A DNA stretch of 64,000 bases. Origin: Isoperla grammatica. Taxonomy: Eukaryota; Arthropoda; Insecta; Plecoptera; Perlodidae. Below the pieces are notes generated by a model. It ran no database searches and had not been told where the DNA came from. It saw nothing but the letters and a program-made list of their open reading frames with translations. Every line of letters starts with the position of its first letter. Positions within the stretch are counted from its first letter, which is position 1. The DNA lies in the NCBI GenBank assembly GCA_945910005.1, contig OX246743.1:12258587-12322586 (forward strand). The letters run 5' to 3'. Of the stretch, positions 11,695 to 25,727 are shown piece by piece. The position numbers and the translations under genes are program-made.

Positions 11695-12365
11695 ATCAGA
11701 TCATATTCTTGGATATTTTTTAAATCCAATGAAAGCCTCTTTTTGGAAATCTTTCTATATTTGGATTTACAATTACACTAAGAATGAATAGAGATACAAT
11801 GAGATTCATACCTGCATACATTGAGAGCAGTGTGTTATTTACCAGTGTAAGCGAGGCAATTTCTATCGGCTGGCACGGCGTACGCAGTAACGTCCTTGCT
11901 TCGAATACTTGAGGTCTGGGGTTCAAAACCCATTACCCCCAATTTTTTTTTTCCACCTATTTCACACATTTATATCATTTATATCTCAATTTGCGGCGGT
12001 TTTATTATCAGATCGTATTCTCATGGATATTTTTTAAATCCAATGAAACCTTCTGTTCGTAAATCCATATATGTTTCGTTACATGCATACATTGAGAGCC
12101 GTGTGTTATCTATACCAGTCTAAGCGATCCAACTACCATCGTGAGGCATGGCGTACGCGGTAGCGTCGTGGACTAGTGTTTTAGAGCTCCGGGGTTCGAG
12201 ACCCGTTACCACCACGATTTTTTTCTTCCATACTCAGAGCAGCAAAGTTGAGAAGGGTTTACTGAGGGGAAATTATTTTTTCAAGCGCTCGTAGCTAAAA
12301 AACGTGTGGTTCAAATTTGTTTCTGTATTTTTTTTTTTTTTTTTTGAGTTAATTATCTTGACAAT
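11695..12365 (+). repeat. Linker L6
   Basis: Complete, type A. T1 11869-11941 is damaged in the anticodon stem (CGTCCTTGCTTCG in place of CGTCGTAGCTTCG). T2 12142-12214. The T-tract near the right end is pure T where other copies have an interrupting A. Confidence 0.88.
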
Positions 12366-13357
12366 AAAACGCCTAACAATTTTCCCAATGTGGCTCTCGT
12401 CACACCGTCATACTTGCGGCCCTCTTTGCAATCAAAACGCCTAACAATCTCCCCAATGTGGCTCTCGTCACACCTTCATACTTGCGGCCCTCTTTTTAAT
12501 CCAAGCGCCTAACAGTCTCCCCGATGTGGCTATCGTCACTCCGCCATACTTGCGGCCCTCTTTGCAATCCAAGCGCCTAACAATCTCGCCACTTCGCCAT
12601 TCTTGCGGCCCTCTTTTTAATCCAAGCGTCTAACAATCTCCCCAATGTGGCTCTCGTCACTGCACCATACTTGCGGCCCTCTTTGCAATCAAAACGCCTA
12701 ACAATCTCCCCAATGTGGCTCTCGGCACTCCACCATACTTGCGGCCCTCTTTACAATCCAAGTGCCTTAAATCTCCCCAATGTGGCTCTCGCCACTCCGC
12801 CATACTTGCGGCCCTCTTTTGCAATCCAAGCGCCTAACAATCTCCCCTATGTCTCTCTCGTCACTCCACCATACTTGCGACCCTCTTTGCAATCAGAGCG
12901 CCTCATTATCTCCCCGATGCGGCTCTCGCCACTCCGTCATACTTGCGGCCCTCTTTGCAATCCAAACGCGCCTAACAATCTCCCCAATGTGGCTCTCGTC
13001 ACTCCACCATACTTGCGGCCCTCTTTGCAATCCAAGCGCCTTACAATCTCCCCAATGTGGCTCTCGTCACACCGCCATACTTGCGGCCCTCTTTGCAATC
13101 CAAGCGCCTTACAATCTCCCCAATGTGGCTCTCGTCACACCGCCATACTTGCGGCCCTCTTTGCAATCCAAGCGCCTAACAATCTCTCCAATGTGGCTCT
13201 CGCCACTCCGTCAAACTTGCGGCCTTTTTTGCAATCCAAGCGCCTTGCAATCTCCCCAATGTGGCTCTCGTCACACCGCCATACTTGCGGCCCTCTTTGC
13301 AATCAAAACGCCTAACAATCTCCCCGATGTGGCTCTCGTCACACCTTCATACTTGCG
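12366..13357 (+). repeat. 68-bp satellite array A6
   Basis: 992 bp, about 15 monomers. It has a 2-bp expanded junction CCAAACGCGCCTAAC near 12963 that is also in A9 at offset 5,967, so A6 and A9 are recent copies of each other. Confidence 0.92.
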
Positions 13358-14026
13358 ATCAGATCATATTCTTGGATATTTTTTAAATCCAATGAAAGCC
13401 TCTTTTTGGAAATCTATCTATATTTGGAGTTACAATTACACTAAGAATGAATAGAGATACAATGAGATTCATACCTGCATACATTGAGAGCAGTGTGTTA
13501 TTTACCAGTGTAAGCGAGGCAATTTTTATCGGCTGGCACGGCGAACGCAGTAACGTCGTAGCTTCGAATACTTGAGGTCTGGGGTTCAAAACCCATTACC
13601 CCCAATTTTTTTTTCCACTTATTTCACACATTTATATCATTTATATCTCAATTTGCGGCGGTTTTATTATCAGATCGTATTCTCATGGATATTTTTTAAA
13701 TCCAATGAAACCTTCTGTTCGTAAATCCATATATGTTTCGTTACATGCATACATTGAGAGCCGTGTGTTATCTATACCAGTCTAAGCGATCCAACTTCCA
13801 TCGTGAGGCATGGCGTACGCGGTAGCGTCGTGGACTAGTGTTTTAGAGGTCCGGGGTTCAAGACCCGTTACCACCACGATTTTTTTCTTCCATATTCAGA
13901 GCAGCAAAGTTGAGAAGGGTTTACTAAGGGGAAATTATTTTTTCAAGCGCTCGTAGCTAAAAAACGTGTGGTTCAAATTTGTTTCTGTATTTTTTTTATT
14001 TTTTTTGCGTTAATTATCTTGACAAT
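13358..14026 (+). repeat. Linker L7
   Basis: Complete, type B. T1 13532-13604 reads GGCGAACGCAG (A-box-like motif altered at one base, shared with L8 and L10). T2 13804-13876 has the B box GGTTCAAGACC, which still fits GGTTCRANNCC. Confidence 0.88.
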
Positions 14027-15305
14027 AAAACGCCTAACAATCTCCCCAATGTGGCTCTCGTCACACCGTCATACTTGCGACCCTCTTTGCAATCAAAACG
14101 CCTAACAATCTCCCCAATGTGGCTCTCGTCACACCTCATACTTGCGGCCCTCTTTTTAATCCAAGCGCCTAACAATCTCCCCGATGTGGCTCTCGTCACT
14201 CCGCCATACTTGCGGCCCTCTTTGCAATCCAAGCGCCTAACAATCTCGCCACTCAACCATTTTTGCGGCCCTCTTTTTAATCCAAGCGTCTTACAATCTC
14301 CCCAATGTGGCTCTCGTCACTCCACCATACTTGCGGTCCTCTTTGCAATCAAAACGCCTAACAATCTCCCCAATGTGGCTCTCGGCACTCCATCATACAT
14401 GCGGCCCTCTTTACAATCCAAGTGCCTTAAATCTCCCCAATGTGGCTCTCGTCAGACCGTCATTCTTGCGGCCCTCTTTGCAATCCAAGCGCCTAACAAT
14501 CTCCCCAATGTGGCTCTCGTCACACCGTTAAACTTGCGGCCCTATTTGCAATCCAAGCGCCTAACAATCTCCCCAATGTGGCTCTCGTCACTCCACCATA
14601 CTTGCGGCCCTCTTTGCAATCCAAGTGCCTTACATCTCCCTAATGTGGCTCTCACCACTCCGCCATACTTGCGGCCCTCTTTGTGATCCAAGCGCCTAAC
14701 AATCTCCCCAATGTGGCTGCCGTCACTCGGTCATACTTGCGGCCCTCTTTGCAATCCAAGCGCCTTACAATCTCTCCAATGTGGCTCTCGTCACTCCGCC
14801 ATACTTGCGGCCCTCTTTGCAATCCAAGCGCCTTACAATCTCTCCAATGTGGCTTTCGTCACACCGCCATACTTGCAGCCCTCTTTGCAATCAGAAAGCC
14901 TTACAATCGCCTTACAATCTCCCCAATGTGGCACTTTCACTCCGTCACTCTTGCGGCCCTCTTTGCAATCCAAGCGCCTAACAATCTCTCCAATGTGGCT
15001 CTCGTCACTCCGTCATACTTGCGGCCCTCTTTGCAATCCAAGCGCCTTACAATCTCTCCAATGTGGCTCTCGTCACACCGCCATACTTGCGGCCCTCTTT
15101 GCAATCAGAGCGCCTAACAATCGCCTTACAATCTCCCCAATGTGGCACTTTCACTCCGTCACTCTTGCGGCCCTCTTTGCAATCCAAGCGCCTTGCAATC
15201 TCCCCAATGTGGCTCTCGTCACACCGCCATACTTGCGGCCCTCTTTGCAATCAAAACGCCTAACAATCTCCCCGATGTGGCTCTCGTCACACCTTCATAC
15301 TTGCG
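14027..15305 (+). repeat. 68-bp satellite array A7 (chimeric)
   Basis: 1,279 bp, about 19 monomers. Its left part matches A8 at offset 1,948, and its last two monomers match the end of A6 at the same offset. This is the pattern left by a tandem duplication with breakpoints in homologous monomers. Confidence 0.92.
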
Positions 15306-15974
15306 ATCAGATCATATTCTTGGATATTTTTTAAATCCAATGAAAGCCTCTTTTTGGAAATCTATCTATATTTGGAGTTACAATTACACTAAGAATGAAT
15401 AGAGATACAATGAGATTCATACCTGCATACATTGAGAGCAGTGTGTTATTTACCAGTGTAAGCGAGGCAATTTTTATCGGCTGGCACGGCGAACGCAGTA
15501 ACGTCGTAGCTTCGAATACTTGAGGTCTGGGGTTCAAAACCCATTACCCCCAATTTTTTTTTCCACTTATTTCACACATTTATATCATTTATATCTCAAT
15601 TTGCGGCGGTTTTATTATCAGATCGTATTCTCATGGATATTTTTTAAATCCAATGAAACCTTCTGTTCGTAAATCCATATATGTTTCGTTACATGCATAC
15701 ATTGAGAGCCGTGTGTTATCTATACCAGTCTAAGCGATCCAACTTCCATCGTGAGGCATGGCGTACGCGGTAGCGTCGTGGACTAGTGTTTTAGAGGTCC
15801 GGGGTTCGAGACCCGTTACCACCACGATTTTTTTCTTCCATATTCAGAGCAGCAAAGTTGAGAAGGGTTTACTAAGGGGAAATTATTTTTTCAAGCGCTC
15901 GTAGCTAAAAAACGTGTGGTTCAAATTTGTTTCTGTATTTTTTTTATTTTTTTTGCGTTAATTATCTTGACAAT
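15306..15974 (+). repeat. Linker L8
   Basis: Complete, type B, nearly identical to L7 at offset 1,948. T1 15480-15552, T2 15752-15824 (B box GGTTCGAGACC, unlike L7). Confidence 0.88.
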
Positions 15975-17661
15975 AAAACGCCTAACAATCTCCCCAATGT
16001 GGCTCTCGTCACACCGTCATACTTGCGACCCTCTTTGCAATCAAAACGCCTAACAATCTCCCCAATGTGGCTCTCGTCACACCTCATACTTGCGGCCCTC
16101 TTTTTAATCCAAGCGCCTAACAATCTCCCCGATGTGGCTCTCGTCACTCCGCCATACTTGCGGCCCTCTTTGCAATCCAAGCGCCTAACAATCTCGCCAC
16201 TCAACCATTTTTGCGGCCCTCTTTTTAATCCAAGCGTCTTACAATCTCCCCAATGTGGCTCTCGTCACTCCACCATACTTGCGGTCCTCTTTGCAATCAA
16301 AACGCCTAACAATCTCCCCAATGTGGCTCTCGGCACTCCATCATACATGCGGCCCTCTTTACAATCCAAGTGCCTTAAATCTCCCCAATGTGGCTCTCGT
16401 CAGACCGTCATTCTTGCGGCCCTCTTTGCAATCCAAGCGCCTAACAATCTCCCCAATGTGGCTCTCGTCACACCGTTAAACTTGCGGCCCTATTTGCAAT
16501 CCAAGCGCCTAACAATCTCCCCAATGTGGCTCTCGTCACTCCACCATACTTGCGGCCCTCTTTGCAATCCAAGTGCCTTACATCTCCCTAATGTGGCTCT
16601 CACCACTCCGCCATACTTGCGGCCCTCTTTGTGATCCAAGCGCCTAACAATCTCCCCAATGTGGCTGCCGTCACTCGGTCATACTTGCGGCCCTCTTTGC
16701 AATCCAAGCGCCTTACAATCTCTCCAATGTGGCTCTCGTCACTCCGCCATACTTGCGGCCCTCTTTGCAATCCAAGCGCCTTACAATCTCTCCAATGTGG
16801 CTTTCGTCACACCGCCATACTTGCAGCCCTCTTTGCAATCAGAAAGCCTTACAATCGCCTTACAATCTCCCCAATGTGGCACTTTCACTCCGTCACTCTT
16901 GCGGCCCTCTTTGCAATCCAAGCGCCTAACAATCTCTCCAATGTGGCTCTCGTCACTCCGTCATACTTGCGGCCCTCTTTGCAATCCAAGCGCCTTACAA
17001 TCTCTCCAATGTGGCTCTCGTCACACCGCCATACTTGCGGCCCTCTTTGCAATCAGAGCGCCTAACAATCGCCTTACAATCTCCCCAATGTGGCACTTTC
17101 ACTCCGTCACTCTTGCGGCCCTCTTTGCAATCCAAGCGCCTTACAATCTCCCAAATGTGGCTCTCGTCACACCGCCATGCTCGCGGCCCTCTTTGCAATC
17201 CAAGCACCTAACAATCTCCCTAATGTGGCTCTCGCCACTCCGTCATACTTGCGGCCCTCTTTGCAATCCAAGCACCTAACAATCTCCCCAATGTGGCTCT
17301 CGTCACTCTACCATACTTGCGGCCCTCTATGCAATCAAAACGCCTAAAAATACCTCCAATGTGGCTCTCGTCACACCGTCATACTTGCGGCCCTCTTTGC
17401 AATCCAAGCGCCTTACAATCTCCCCAATGTTGCTCTCGTCACACCGCCATACTTGCGGCCCTCTTTGCAATCCAAGGGCCTTACAATCTCCCCAATGTGG
17501 CTCTCGTCACACCGCCATACTTGCGGCCCTCTTTGCAATCCGAGCGCCTAACAATCTCTCCAATGTGGCTCTCGTCACTCCACCATACTTGCGGCCCTCT
17601 TTGCAATCAAAACGCCTAACAATCTCCCCAATGTGGCTCTCGTCACACCTTCATACTTGCG
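15975..17661 (+). repeat. 68-bp satellite array A8
   Basis: 1,687 bp, about 25 monomers. Shares its left 1.2 kb with A7 and its whole layout with A5 and A10, but is two monomers shorter than those. Confidence 0.92.
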
Positions 17662-18332
17662 ATCAGATCATATTCTTGGATATTTTTTAAATCCAATGAA
17701 AGCCTCTTTTTGGAAATCTTTCTATATTTGGATTTACAATTACACTAAGAATGAATAGAGATACAATGAGATTCATACCTGCATACATTGAGAGCAGTGT
17801 GTTATTTACCAGTGTAAGCGAGGCAATTTCTATCGGCTGGCACGGCGTACGCAGTAACGTCGTAGCTTCGAATACTTGAGGTCTGGGGTTCAAAACCCAT
17901 TACCCCCAATTTTTTTTTTCCACCTATTTCACACATTTATATCATTTATATCTCAATTTGCGGCGGTTTTATTATCAGATCGTATTCTCATGGATATTTT
18001 TTAAATCCAATGAAACCTTCTGTTCGTAAATCCATATATGTTTCGTTACATGCATACATTGAGAGCCGTGTGTTATCTATACCAGTCTAAGCGATCCAAC
18101 TACCATCGTGAGGCATGGCGTACGCGGTAGCGTCGTGGACTAGTGTTTTAGAGCTCCGGGGTTCGAGACCCGTTACCACCACGATTTTTTTCTTCCATAT
18201 TCAGAGCAGCAAAGTTGAGAAGGGTTTACTGAGGGGAAATTATTTTTTCAAGCGCTCGTAGCTAAAAAACGTGTGGTTCAAATTTGTTTCTGTATTTTTT
18301 TTTATTTTTTTTGAGTTAATTATCTTGACAAT
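17662..18332 (+). repeat. Linker L9
   Basis: Complete, type A. T1 17836-17908, T2 18109-18181. It is 5,967 bp from L6. Confidence 0.88.
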
Positions 18333-19324
18333 AAAACGCCTAACAATTTTCCCAATGTGGCTCTCGTCACACCGTCATACTTGCGGCCCTCTTTGCAATC
18401 AATAAGCCTAACAATCTCCCCAATGTGGCTCTCGTCACACCTTCATACTTGCGGCCCTCTTTTTAATCCAAGCGCCTAACAATCTCCCCGATGTGGCTAT
18501 CGTCACTCCGCCATACTTGCGGCCCTCTTTGCAATCCAAGCGCCTAACAATCTCGCCACTTCGCCATTCTTGCGGCCCTCTTTTTAATCCAAGCGTCTAA
18601 CAATCTCCCCAATGTGGCTCTCGTCACTGCACCATACTTGCGGCCCTCTTTGCAATCAAAACGCCTAACAATCTCCCCAATGTGGCTCTCGGCACTCCAC
18701 CATACTTGCGGCCCTCTTTACAATCCAAGTGCCTTAAATCTCCCCAATGTGGCTCTCGCCACTCCGCCATACTTGCGGCCCTCTTTTGCAATCCAAGCGC
18801 CTAACAATCTCCCCTATGTCTCTCTCGTCACTCCACCATACTTGCGACCCTCTTTGCAATCAGAGCGCCTCATTATCTCCCCGATGCGGCTCTCGCCACT
18901 CCGTCATACTTGCGGCCCTCTTTGCAATCCAAACGCGCCTAACAGTCTCCCCAATGTGGCTCTCGTCACTCCACCATACTTGCGGCCCTCTTTGCAATCC
19001 AAGCGCCTTACAATCTCCCCAATGTGGCTCTCGTCACACCGCCATACTTGCGGCCCTCTTTGCAATCCAAGCGCCTTACAATCTCCCCAATGTGGCTCTC
19101 GTCACACCGCCATACTTGCGGCCCTCTTTGCAATCCAAGCGCCTAACAATCTCTCCAATGTGGCTCTCGCCACTCCGTCAAACTTGCGGCCTTTTTTGCA
19201 ATCCAAGCGCCTTGCAATCTCCCCAATGTGGCTCTCGTCACACCGCCATACTTGCGGCCCTCTTTGCAATCAAAACGCCTAACAATCTCCCCGATGTGGC
19301 TCTCGTCACACCTTCATACTTGCG
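18333..19324 (+). repeat. 68-bp satellite array A9
   Basis: 992 bp, about 15 monomers, near-identical to A6. A private change in the first monomer reads AATCAATAAGCC instead of AATCAAAACGCC. Confidence 0.92.
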
Positions 19325-19993
19325 ATCAGATCATATTCTTGGATATTTTTTAAATCCAATGAAAGCCTCTTTTTGGAAATCTATCTATATTTGGAGTTAC
19401 AATTACACTAAGAATGAATAGAGATACAATGAGATTCATACCTGCATACATTGAGAGCAGTGTGTTATTTACCAGTGTAAGCGAGGCAATTTTTATCGGC
19501 TGGCACGGCGAACGCAGTAACGTCGTAGCTTCGAATACTTGAGGTCTGGGGTTCAAAACCCATTACCCCCAATTTTTTTTTCCACTTATTTCACACATTT
19601 ATATCATTTATATCTCAATTTGCGGCGGTTTTATTATCAGATCGTATTCTCATGGATATTTTTTAAATCCAATGAAACCTTCTGTTCGTAAATCCATATA
19701 TGTTTCGTTACATGCATACATTGAGAGCCGTGTGTTATCTATACCAGTCTAAGCGATCCAACTTCCATCGTGAGGCATGGCGTACGCGGTAGCGTCGTGG
19801 ACTAGTGTTTTAGAGGTCCGGGGTTCGAGACCCGTTACCACCACGATTTTTTTCTTCCATATTCAGAGCAGCAAAGTTGAGAAGGGTTTACTAAGGGGAA
19901 ATTATTTTTTCAAGCGCTCGTAGCTAAAAAACGTGTGGTTCAAATTTGTTTCTGTATTTTTTTTATTTTTTTTGCGTTAATTATCTTGACAAT
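19325..19993 (+). repeat. Linker L10
   Basis: Complete, type B with the GGCGAACGCAG form of T1 (19499-19571). T2 19771-19843. Confidence 0.88.
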
Positions 19994-21817
19994 AAAACGC
20001 CTAACAATCTCCCCAATGTGGCTCTCGTCACACTGTCATACTTGCGGCCCTCTTTGCAATCAAAACGCCTAACAATCTCCCCAATGTGGCTCTCGTCACA
20101 CCTTCATACTTGCGGCCCTCTTTTTAATCCAAGCGCCTTACAATCTCCCCGATGTGGCTCTCGTCACTCCGCCATACTTGCGGCCCTCTTTGCAATCCAA
20201 GCTTCTAACAATCTCGCCACTCAACCATTTTTGCGGCCCTCTTTTTAATCCAAGCGTCTAACAATCTCCCCAATGTGGCTCTCGTCACTCCACCATACTT
20301 GCGGCCCTCTTTGCAATCAAAACGCCTAACAATCTCCCCAATGTGGCTCTCGGCACTCCATCATACTTGCGGCCCTCTTTACAATCCAAGTGCCTTAAAT
20401 CTCCCCAATGTGGCTCTCGTCAGACTGTCATTCTTGCGGCCCTCTTTGCAATCCAAGCGCCTAACAATCTCCCCAATGTGGCTCTCGTCACACCGTTAAA
20501 CTTGCGGCCCTATTTGCAATCCAAGCGCCTAACAATCTCCCCAATGTGGCTCTCGTCACTCCACCATACTTGCGGCTCTCTTTGCAATCCAAGTGCCTTA
20601 CATCTCCCTAATGTGGCTCTCACCACTCCGCCATACTTGCGGCCCTCTTTGCGATCCGAGCGCCTAACAATCTCCCCAATGTGGCTGCCGTCACTCGGTC
20701 ATACTTGCGGCCCTCTTTGCAATCCAAGCGCCTTACAATCTCTCCAATGTGGCTCTCGTCACTCCGCCATACTTGCGGCCCTCTTTGCAATCCAAGCGCC
20801 TTACAATCTCTCCAATGTAACTTTCGTCACACCGCCATACTTGCGGCCCTCTTTGCAATCAGAAAGCCTTACAATCGCCTTACAATCTCCCCAATGTGGC
20901 ACTTTCACTCCGTCACTCTTGCGGCCCTCTTTGCAATCCAAGCGCCTAACAATCTCTCCAATGTGGCTCTCGTCACTCCGTCATACTTGCGGCCCTCTTT
21001 TCAATCCAAGCGCCTTACAATCTCTCCAATGTGGCTCTCGTCACACCGCCATACTTGCGGCCCTCTTTGCAATCAGAGCGCCTAACAATCGCCTTACAAT
21101 CTCCCCAATGTGGCACTTTCACTCCGTCACTCTTGCGGCCCTCTTTGCAATCCAAGCGCCTTACAATCTCCCAAATGTGGCTCTCGTCACACCGCCATGC
21201 TCGCGGCCCTCTTTGCAATCCAAGCACCTAACAATCTCCCTAATGTGGCTCTCGCCACTCCGTCATACTTGCGGCCCTCTTTGCAATCCAAGCACCTAAC
21301 AATCTCCTCAATGTGGCTCTCGTCACTCTACCATACTTGCGGCCCTCTATGCAATCAAAACGCCTAACAATCCCCCCAATGTGGCTCTCGTCACACCGTC
21401 ATACTTGCGGCCCTCTTTGCAATCCAAGCGCCTTACAATCTCCCCAATGTGGCTCTCGTCACTCGGTCATACTTGCGGCCCTCTTTGAAATCCAAGCGCC
21501 TTACAATCTCCCCAATGTGGCTCTCGTCACACCGCCATACTTGCGGCCCTCTTTGCAATCCAAGCGCCTTACAATCTCCCCAATGTTGCTCTCGTCACAC
21601 CGCCATACTTGCGGCCCTCTTTGCAATCCAAGCGCCTTACAATCTCCCCAATGTGGCTCTCGTCACACCGCCATACTTGCGGCCCTCTTTGCAATCCGAG
21701 CGCCTAACAATCTCTCCAATGTGGCTCTCGTCACTCCACCATACTTGCGGCCCTCTTTGCAATCAAAACGCCTAACAATCTCCCCAATGTGGCTCTCGTC
21801 ACACCTTCATACTTGCG
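19994..21817 (+). repeat. 68-bp satellite array A10
   Basis: 1,824 bp, about 27 monomers; same monomer order as A5. It closes the last of the type A plus type B units that repeat with a period of about 4.15 kb. Confidence 0.92.
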
Positions 21818-22483
21818 ATCAGATCATATTCTTGGATATTTTTTAAATCCAATGAAAGCCTCTTTTTGGAAATCTATCTTTGGAGTTACAATTACTTTAA
21901 GAATGAATAGAGATACAATGAGATTCATACCTGCATACATTGAGAGCAGTGTGTTATTTACCAGTGTAAGCGAGGCAATTTCTATCGGCTGGCACGGCGT
22001 ACGCAGTAACGTCGTAGCTTCGAATACTTGAGGTCTGGGGTTCAAAACCCATTACCCCCAATTTTTTTTTTCCACCTATTTCACACATTTATATCATTTA
22101 TATCTCAATTTGCGGCGGTTTTATTATCAGATCGTATTCTCATGGATATTTTTTAAATCCAATGAAACCTTCTGTTCGTAAATCCATATATGTTTCGTTA
22201 CATGCATTAATTGAGAGCCGTGTGTTATCTATACCAGTCTAAGCGATCCAACTTCATCGTGAGGCATGGCGTACGCGGTAGCGTCGTGGACTAGTGTTTT
22301 AGAGGGTCCGGGGTTCGAGACCCGTTACCACCACGATTTTTTTCTTCCATATTCAGAGCAGCAAAGTTGAGAAGGGTTTAATAAGGGGAAATTATTTTTT
22401 CATGCGCTCGTAGCTAAAAAACGTGTTGTTCAAATTTGTTTCTGTATTTTTTTTATTTTTTTTGCGTTAATTATCTTGACAAT
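21818..22483 (+). repeat. Linker L11
   Basis: Complete but short: 4 bp are missing upstream of T1 (ATCTATCTTTGGAG), as in L14. T1 21988-22060. T2 22260-22333 has a one-base insertion in its variable region (AGAGGGTCC). GCATTAATTGAGAG type. Confidence 0.88.
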
Positions 22484-25059
22484 AAAACGCCTAACAATCT
22501 CCCCAATGTGGCTCTCGTCACACCGTCATACTTGCGGCCCTCTTTGCAATCAAAACGCCTAACAATCTCCCCGATGTGGCTTTCTTCACTCCGCCATACT
22601 TGCGGCCCTCTTTGCAATCAAAACGCCTAACAATCTCCCCAATGTGGCTCTCGGCACTCCATCATACTTGCGGCCCTCTTTGCAATCCAAGTGCCTAACA
22701 TCTCCCCAATGTGGCTCTCGGCACTCCCCCATACTTGCGGCCCTCTTTGCAATCCAAGTGCCTAACATCTCCCCAATGTGGCTCTCGCCACTCCGTCATT
22801 CTTGCGGCCCTCTTTGCAATCCAAGCGCCTTACAAACTCCCCAATGTGGCTCTCGTCACTCCGTCATACTTGCGGCCCTCTTTGCAATCCAAGCGCCTAA
22901 CAAACTCCCCAATGTGGCTCTCGTCACCCCGTCATACTTGCGGCCCTCTTTGCAATCCAAGCGCCTAACAATCTCCCCAATGTGGCTCTCATCACTTTAC
23001 CATACTCGCGGCCCTCTTTGCCATCCAAGCGCCTAACAATCTCCCTAATGTGGCTCTCGTCACTCGGTCATACTTGCGGCCCTCTTTGCAATCCAAGCGC
23101 CTTACAATCTCCCCAATGTGGCTCTCGTCACACCGCCATACTTGCGGCCCTCTTTGCAATCCAAGCGCTTTACAATCTCCCCAGTGTTGCTCTCGTCATT
23201 TCGTTAGACTTGCGGCCCTCTTTGCAATCCAAGCACCTAACAATCTCCCCAATGTGGCTCTCGTCACACCGTCATACTTGCGGCCCTCTTTGCAATCCAA
23301 GAGCCTCACAATCTCCCCAAGGTGGCCCTTTCACTCCGTCACTCTTGCGGCCCTCTTTGCAATCCAAGCGCCTTACAATCTCCCCAATGTGGCTCTCGTC
23401 ACACCGCCATACTCGCGGCCCTCTTTGCAATCAGAGCGCCTAACAATCGCCTTACAATCTCCCCAATGTGGCTCTCGGCACTCCACCATACTTGCGGCCC
23501 CCTTTGCAATCCAAGCTCCTTACAATCTCCCCAATATGGCTCTCGTCACTCCACCATACGTGCGGCACTCTTTGCAATCAAGACGCCTAACAATCTCCCC
23601 AATGTGGCTCTCGGCACTCCACCATACTTGCGGCCCTCTTTGCAATCCAAGTGCCTAACATCTCCCCAATGTGGCTCTCGCCACTCCGCCATACTTGCGG
23701 CCCTCTTTGCAATCCAAGCGCCTTACAATCTCCCCAATATGGCTTTCGGTACTCCACCATACTTGCGGCCCTCTTTGCAATCAAAACGCCTAACAATCTC
23801 CCCAATGTGGCTCTCGGCACTCCACCATACTTGCGGCCCTCTTTGCAATCCAAGTGCCTAACATCTCCCCAATGTGGCTCTCGCCACTCCGCCATACTCG
23901 CGGCCCTCTTTTGCAATCCAAGCGCCTAACAATCTCCCCAATGTGTCTATATTCACTCCACAATACTTGCGGCCCTCTTTGCAATCAGAGCGCCTTATTA
24001 TCTCCCCAGTGGGGCTCTCACCACTCCGGCATACTTGCGGCCCTCTTTTCAATCCAAGCGTCTAACAATCTCCCCAGTGTTGCTCTCGCCACTCCGTCAT
24101 GCTTGCGGCCCTCTTTGCAATCCAAGCGCCTAACAATCTCCCCAATGTGGCTCTCGTCACTCCACCATACCTGCGGCCCTCTTTGCAATCCAAGCGCCTT
24201 ACAAACTCCCCAATGTGGCTCTCGTCACTCCGTCATACTTGCGGCCCTCTTTGCAATCCAAGCGCCTGACAATCTCCCCAATGTGGCTCTCACCACTCCA
24301 CCGTACTTGCGGCCCTCTTTGCAATCCAAGTGCCTAACATCTCCCTAATGTGGCTCTCGCCACTTCGCCATACTTGCGGCCCTCTTTGCAATCCAAGCGC
24401 CTAACAATCTCCCTAGTGGGGCTCTCACCACTCCGTCATACTTGCGGCCCTCTTTTCAATCCAAGCGTCTAACAATCTCCCTAGTGTTGCTCTCGCCACT
24501 CCGTCATACTTGCGGCCCTCTTTGTAATCCAAGCGCCTAACAATCTCCCCAATGTGGCTCTCGTCACTCCACCATATATGCGGCCCTCTTTGCAATCCAA
24601 GCGCCTTACAAACTCCCCAATGTGGCTCTCGTCACTCCGTCATACTTGCGGCCCTCTTTGCAATCCAAGCGCCTTACAAACTCCCCAATGTGGCTCTCGT
24701 CACTCCGTCACACCTGCGGCCCTCTTTGCAATCCAAGCGCCTAACAATCTCTTTAATGTGGCTCTCGTCACTCCGTCATACTTGCGGCCCTCTTTGCAAT
24801 CCAAGCGCCTTGCAATCTCCCCAATGTGGCTCTCGTCACTCCGTCATACTTGCGGCCCTCTTTGCAATCCAAGCGCCTTGCCATCTCCCCAATGTGGCTC
24901 TCGTCACACCGCCATACTTGCGGCCCTCTTTGCAATCAAAACGCCTAACAATCTCCCCGATGTGGGCTCTCGTTACTCCGCCATTCTTGCGGCCCTCTTT
25001 GCAATCCAAGCGCCTTACAATCTCCCCAATGTGGCTCTCGTCACACCTTCATACTTGCG
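22484..25059 (+). repeat. 68-bp satellite array A11
   Basis: 2,576 bp, about 38 monomers. From about 22980 onwards it is repeated in A12 at offset 2,838. It carries a recognisable monomer with CGTCATTTCGTTAGACTTGC, also found in A2, A12, A14 and A18. Confidence 0.92.
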
Positions 25060-25727
25060 ATCAGATCATATTCTTGGATATTTTTTAAATCCAATGAAAG
25101 CCTCTTTTAGGAAATCTATCTATATTTGGAGTTACAATTACAATAAGAATGAATAGAGATACAATGAGATTCATACCTGCATACATTGAGAGCAGTGTGT
25201 TATTTACCAGTGTAAGCGAGGCAATTTATCGGCTGGCACGGCGTACGCAGTAACGTCGTAGCATCGAATACTTGAGGTCTGGGGTTCAAAACCCATTACC
25301 CCCAATTTTTTTTTTCCACCTATTTCACACATTTATATCATTTATATCTCATTTTGCGGCGGTTTTATTATCAGATCGTATTCTCATGGATATTTTTTAA
25401 ATCCAATGAAACCTTCTGTTCGTAAATCCATATATGTTTCGTTACATGCATACATTGAGAGCCGTGTGTTATCTATACCAGTCTAAGCGATCCAACTTCC
25501 ATCTTGAGGTATGGCGTACGCGGTAGCGTCGTGGACTAGTGTTTTAGAGGTCCGGGGTTCGAGACCCGTTACCACCACGATTTTTTTCTTCCATATTCAG
25601 AGCAGCAAAGTTGAGAAGGGTTTACTAAGGGGAAATTATTATTTCAAGCGCTCGTAGCTAAAAAACGTGTGGTTCAAATTTGTTTCTGTATTTTTTTTAT
25701 TTTTTTTGCGTTAATAATCTTGACAAT
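25060..25727 (+). repeat. Linker L12
   Basis: Complete. T1 25232-25304 follows a 2-bp deletion (GCAATTTATCGG). T2 25505-25577 is preceded by ATCTTGAGGTATGGCG, a form shared only with L15. Confidence 0.88.
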
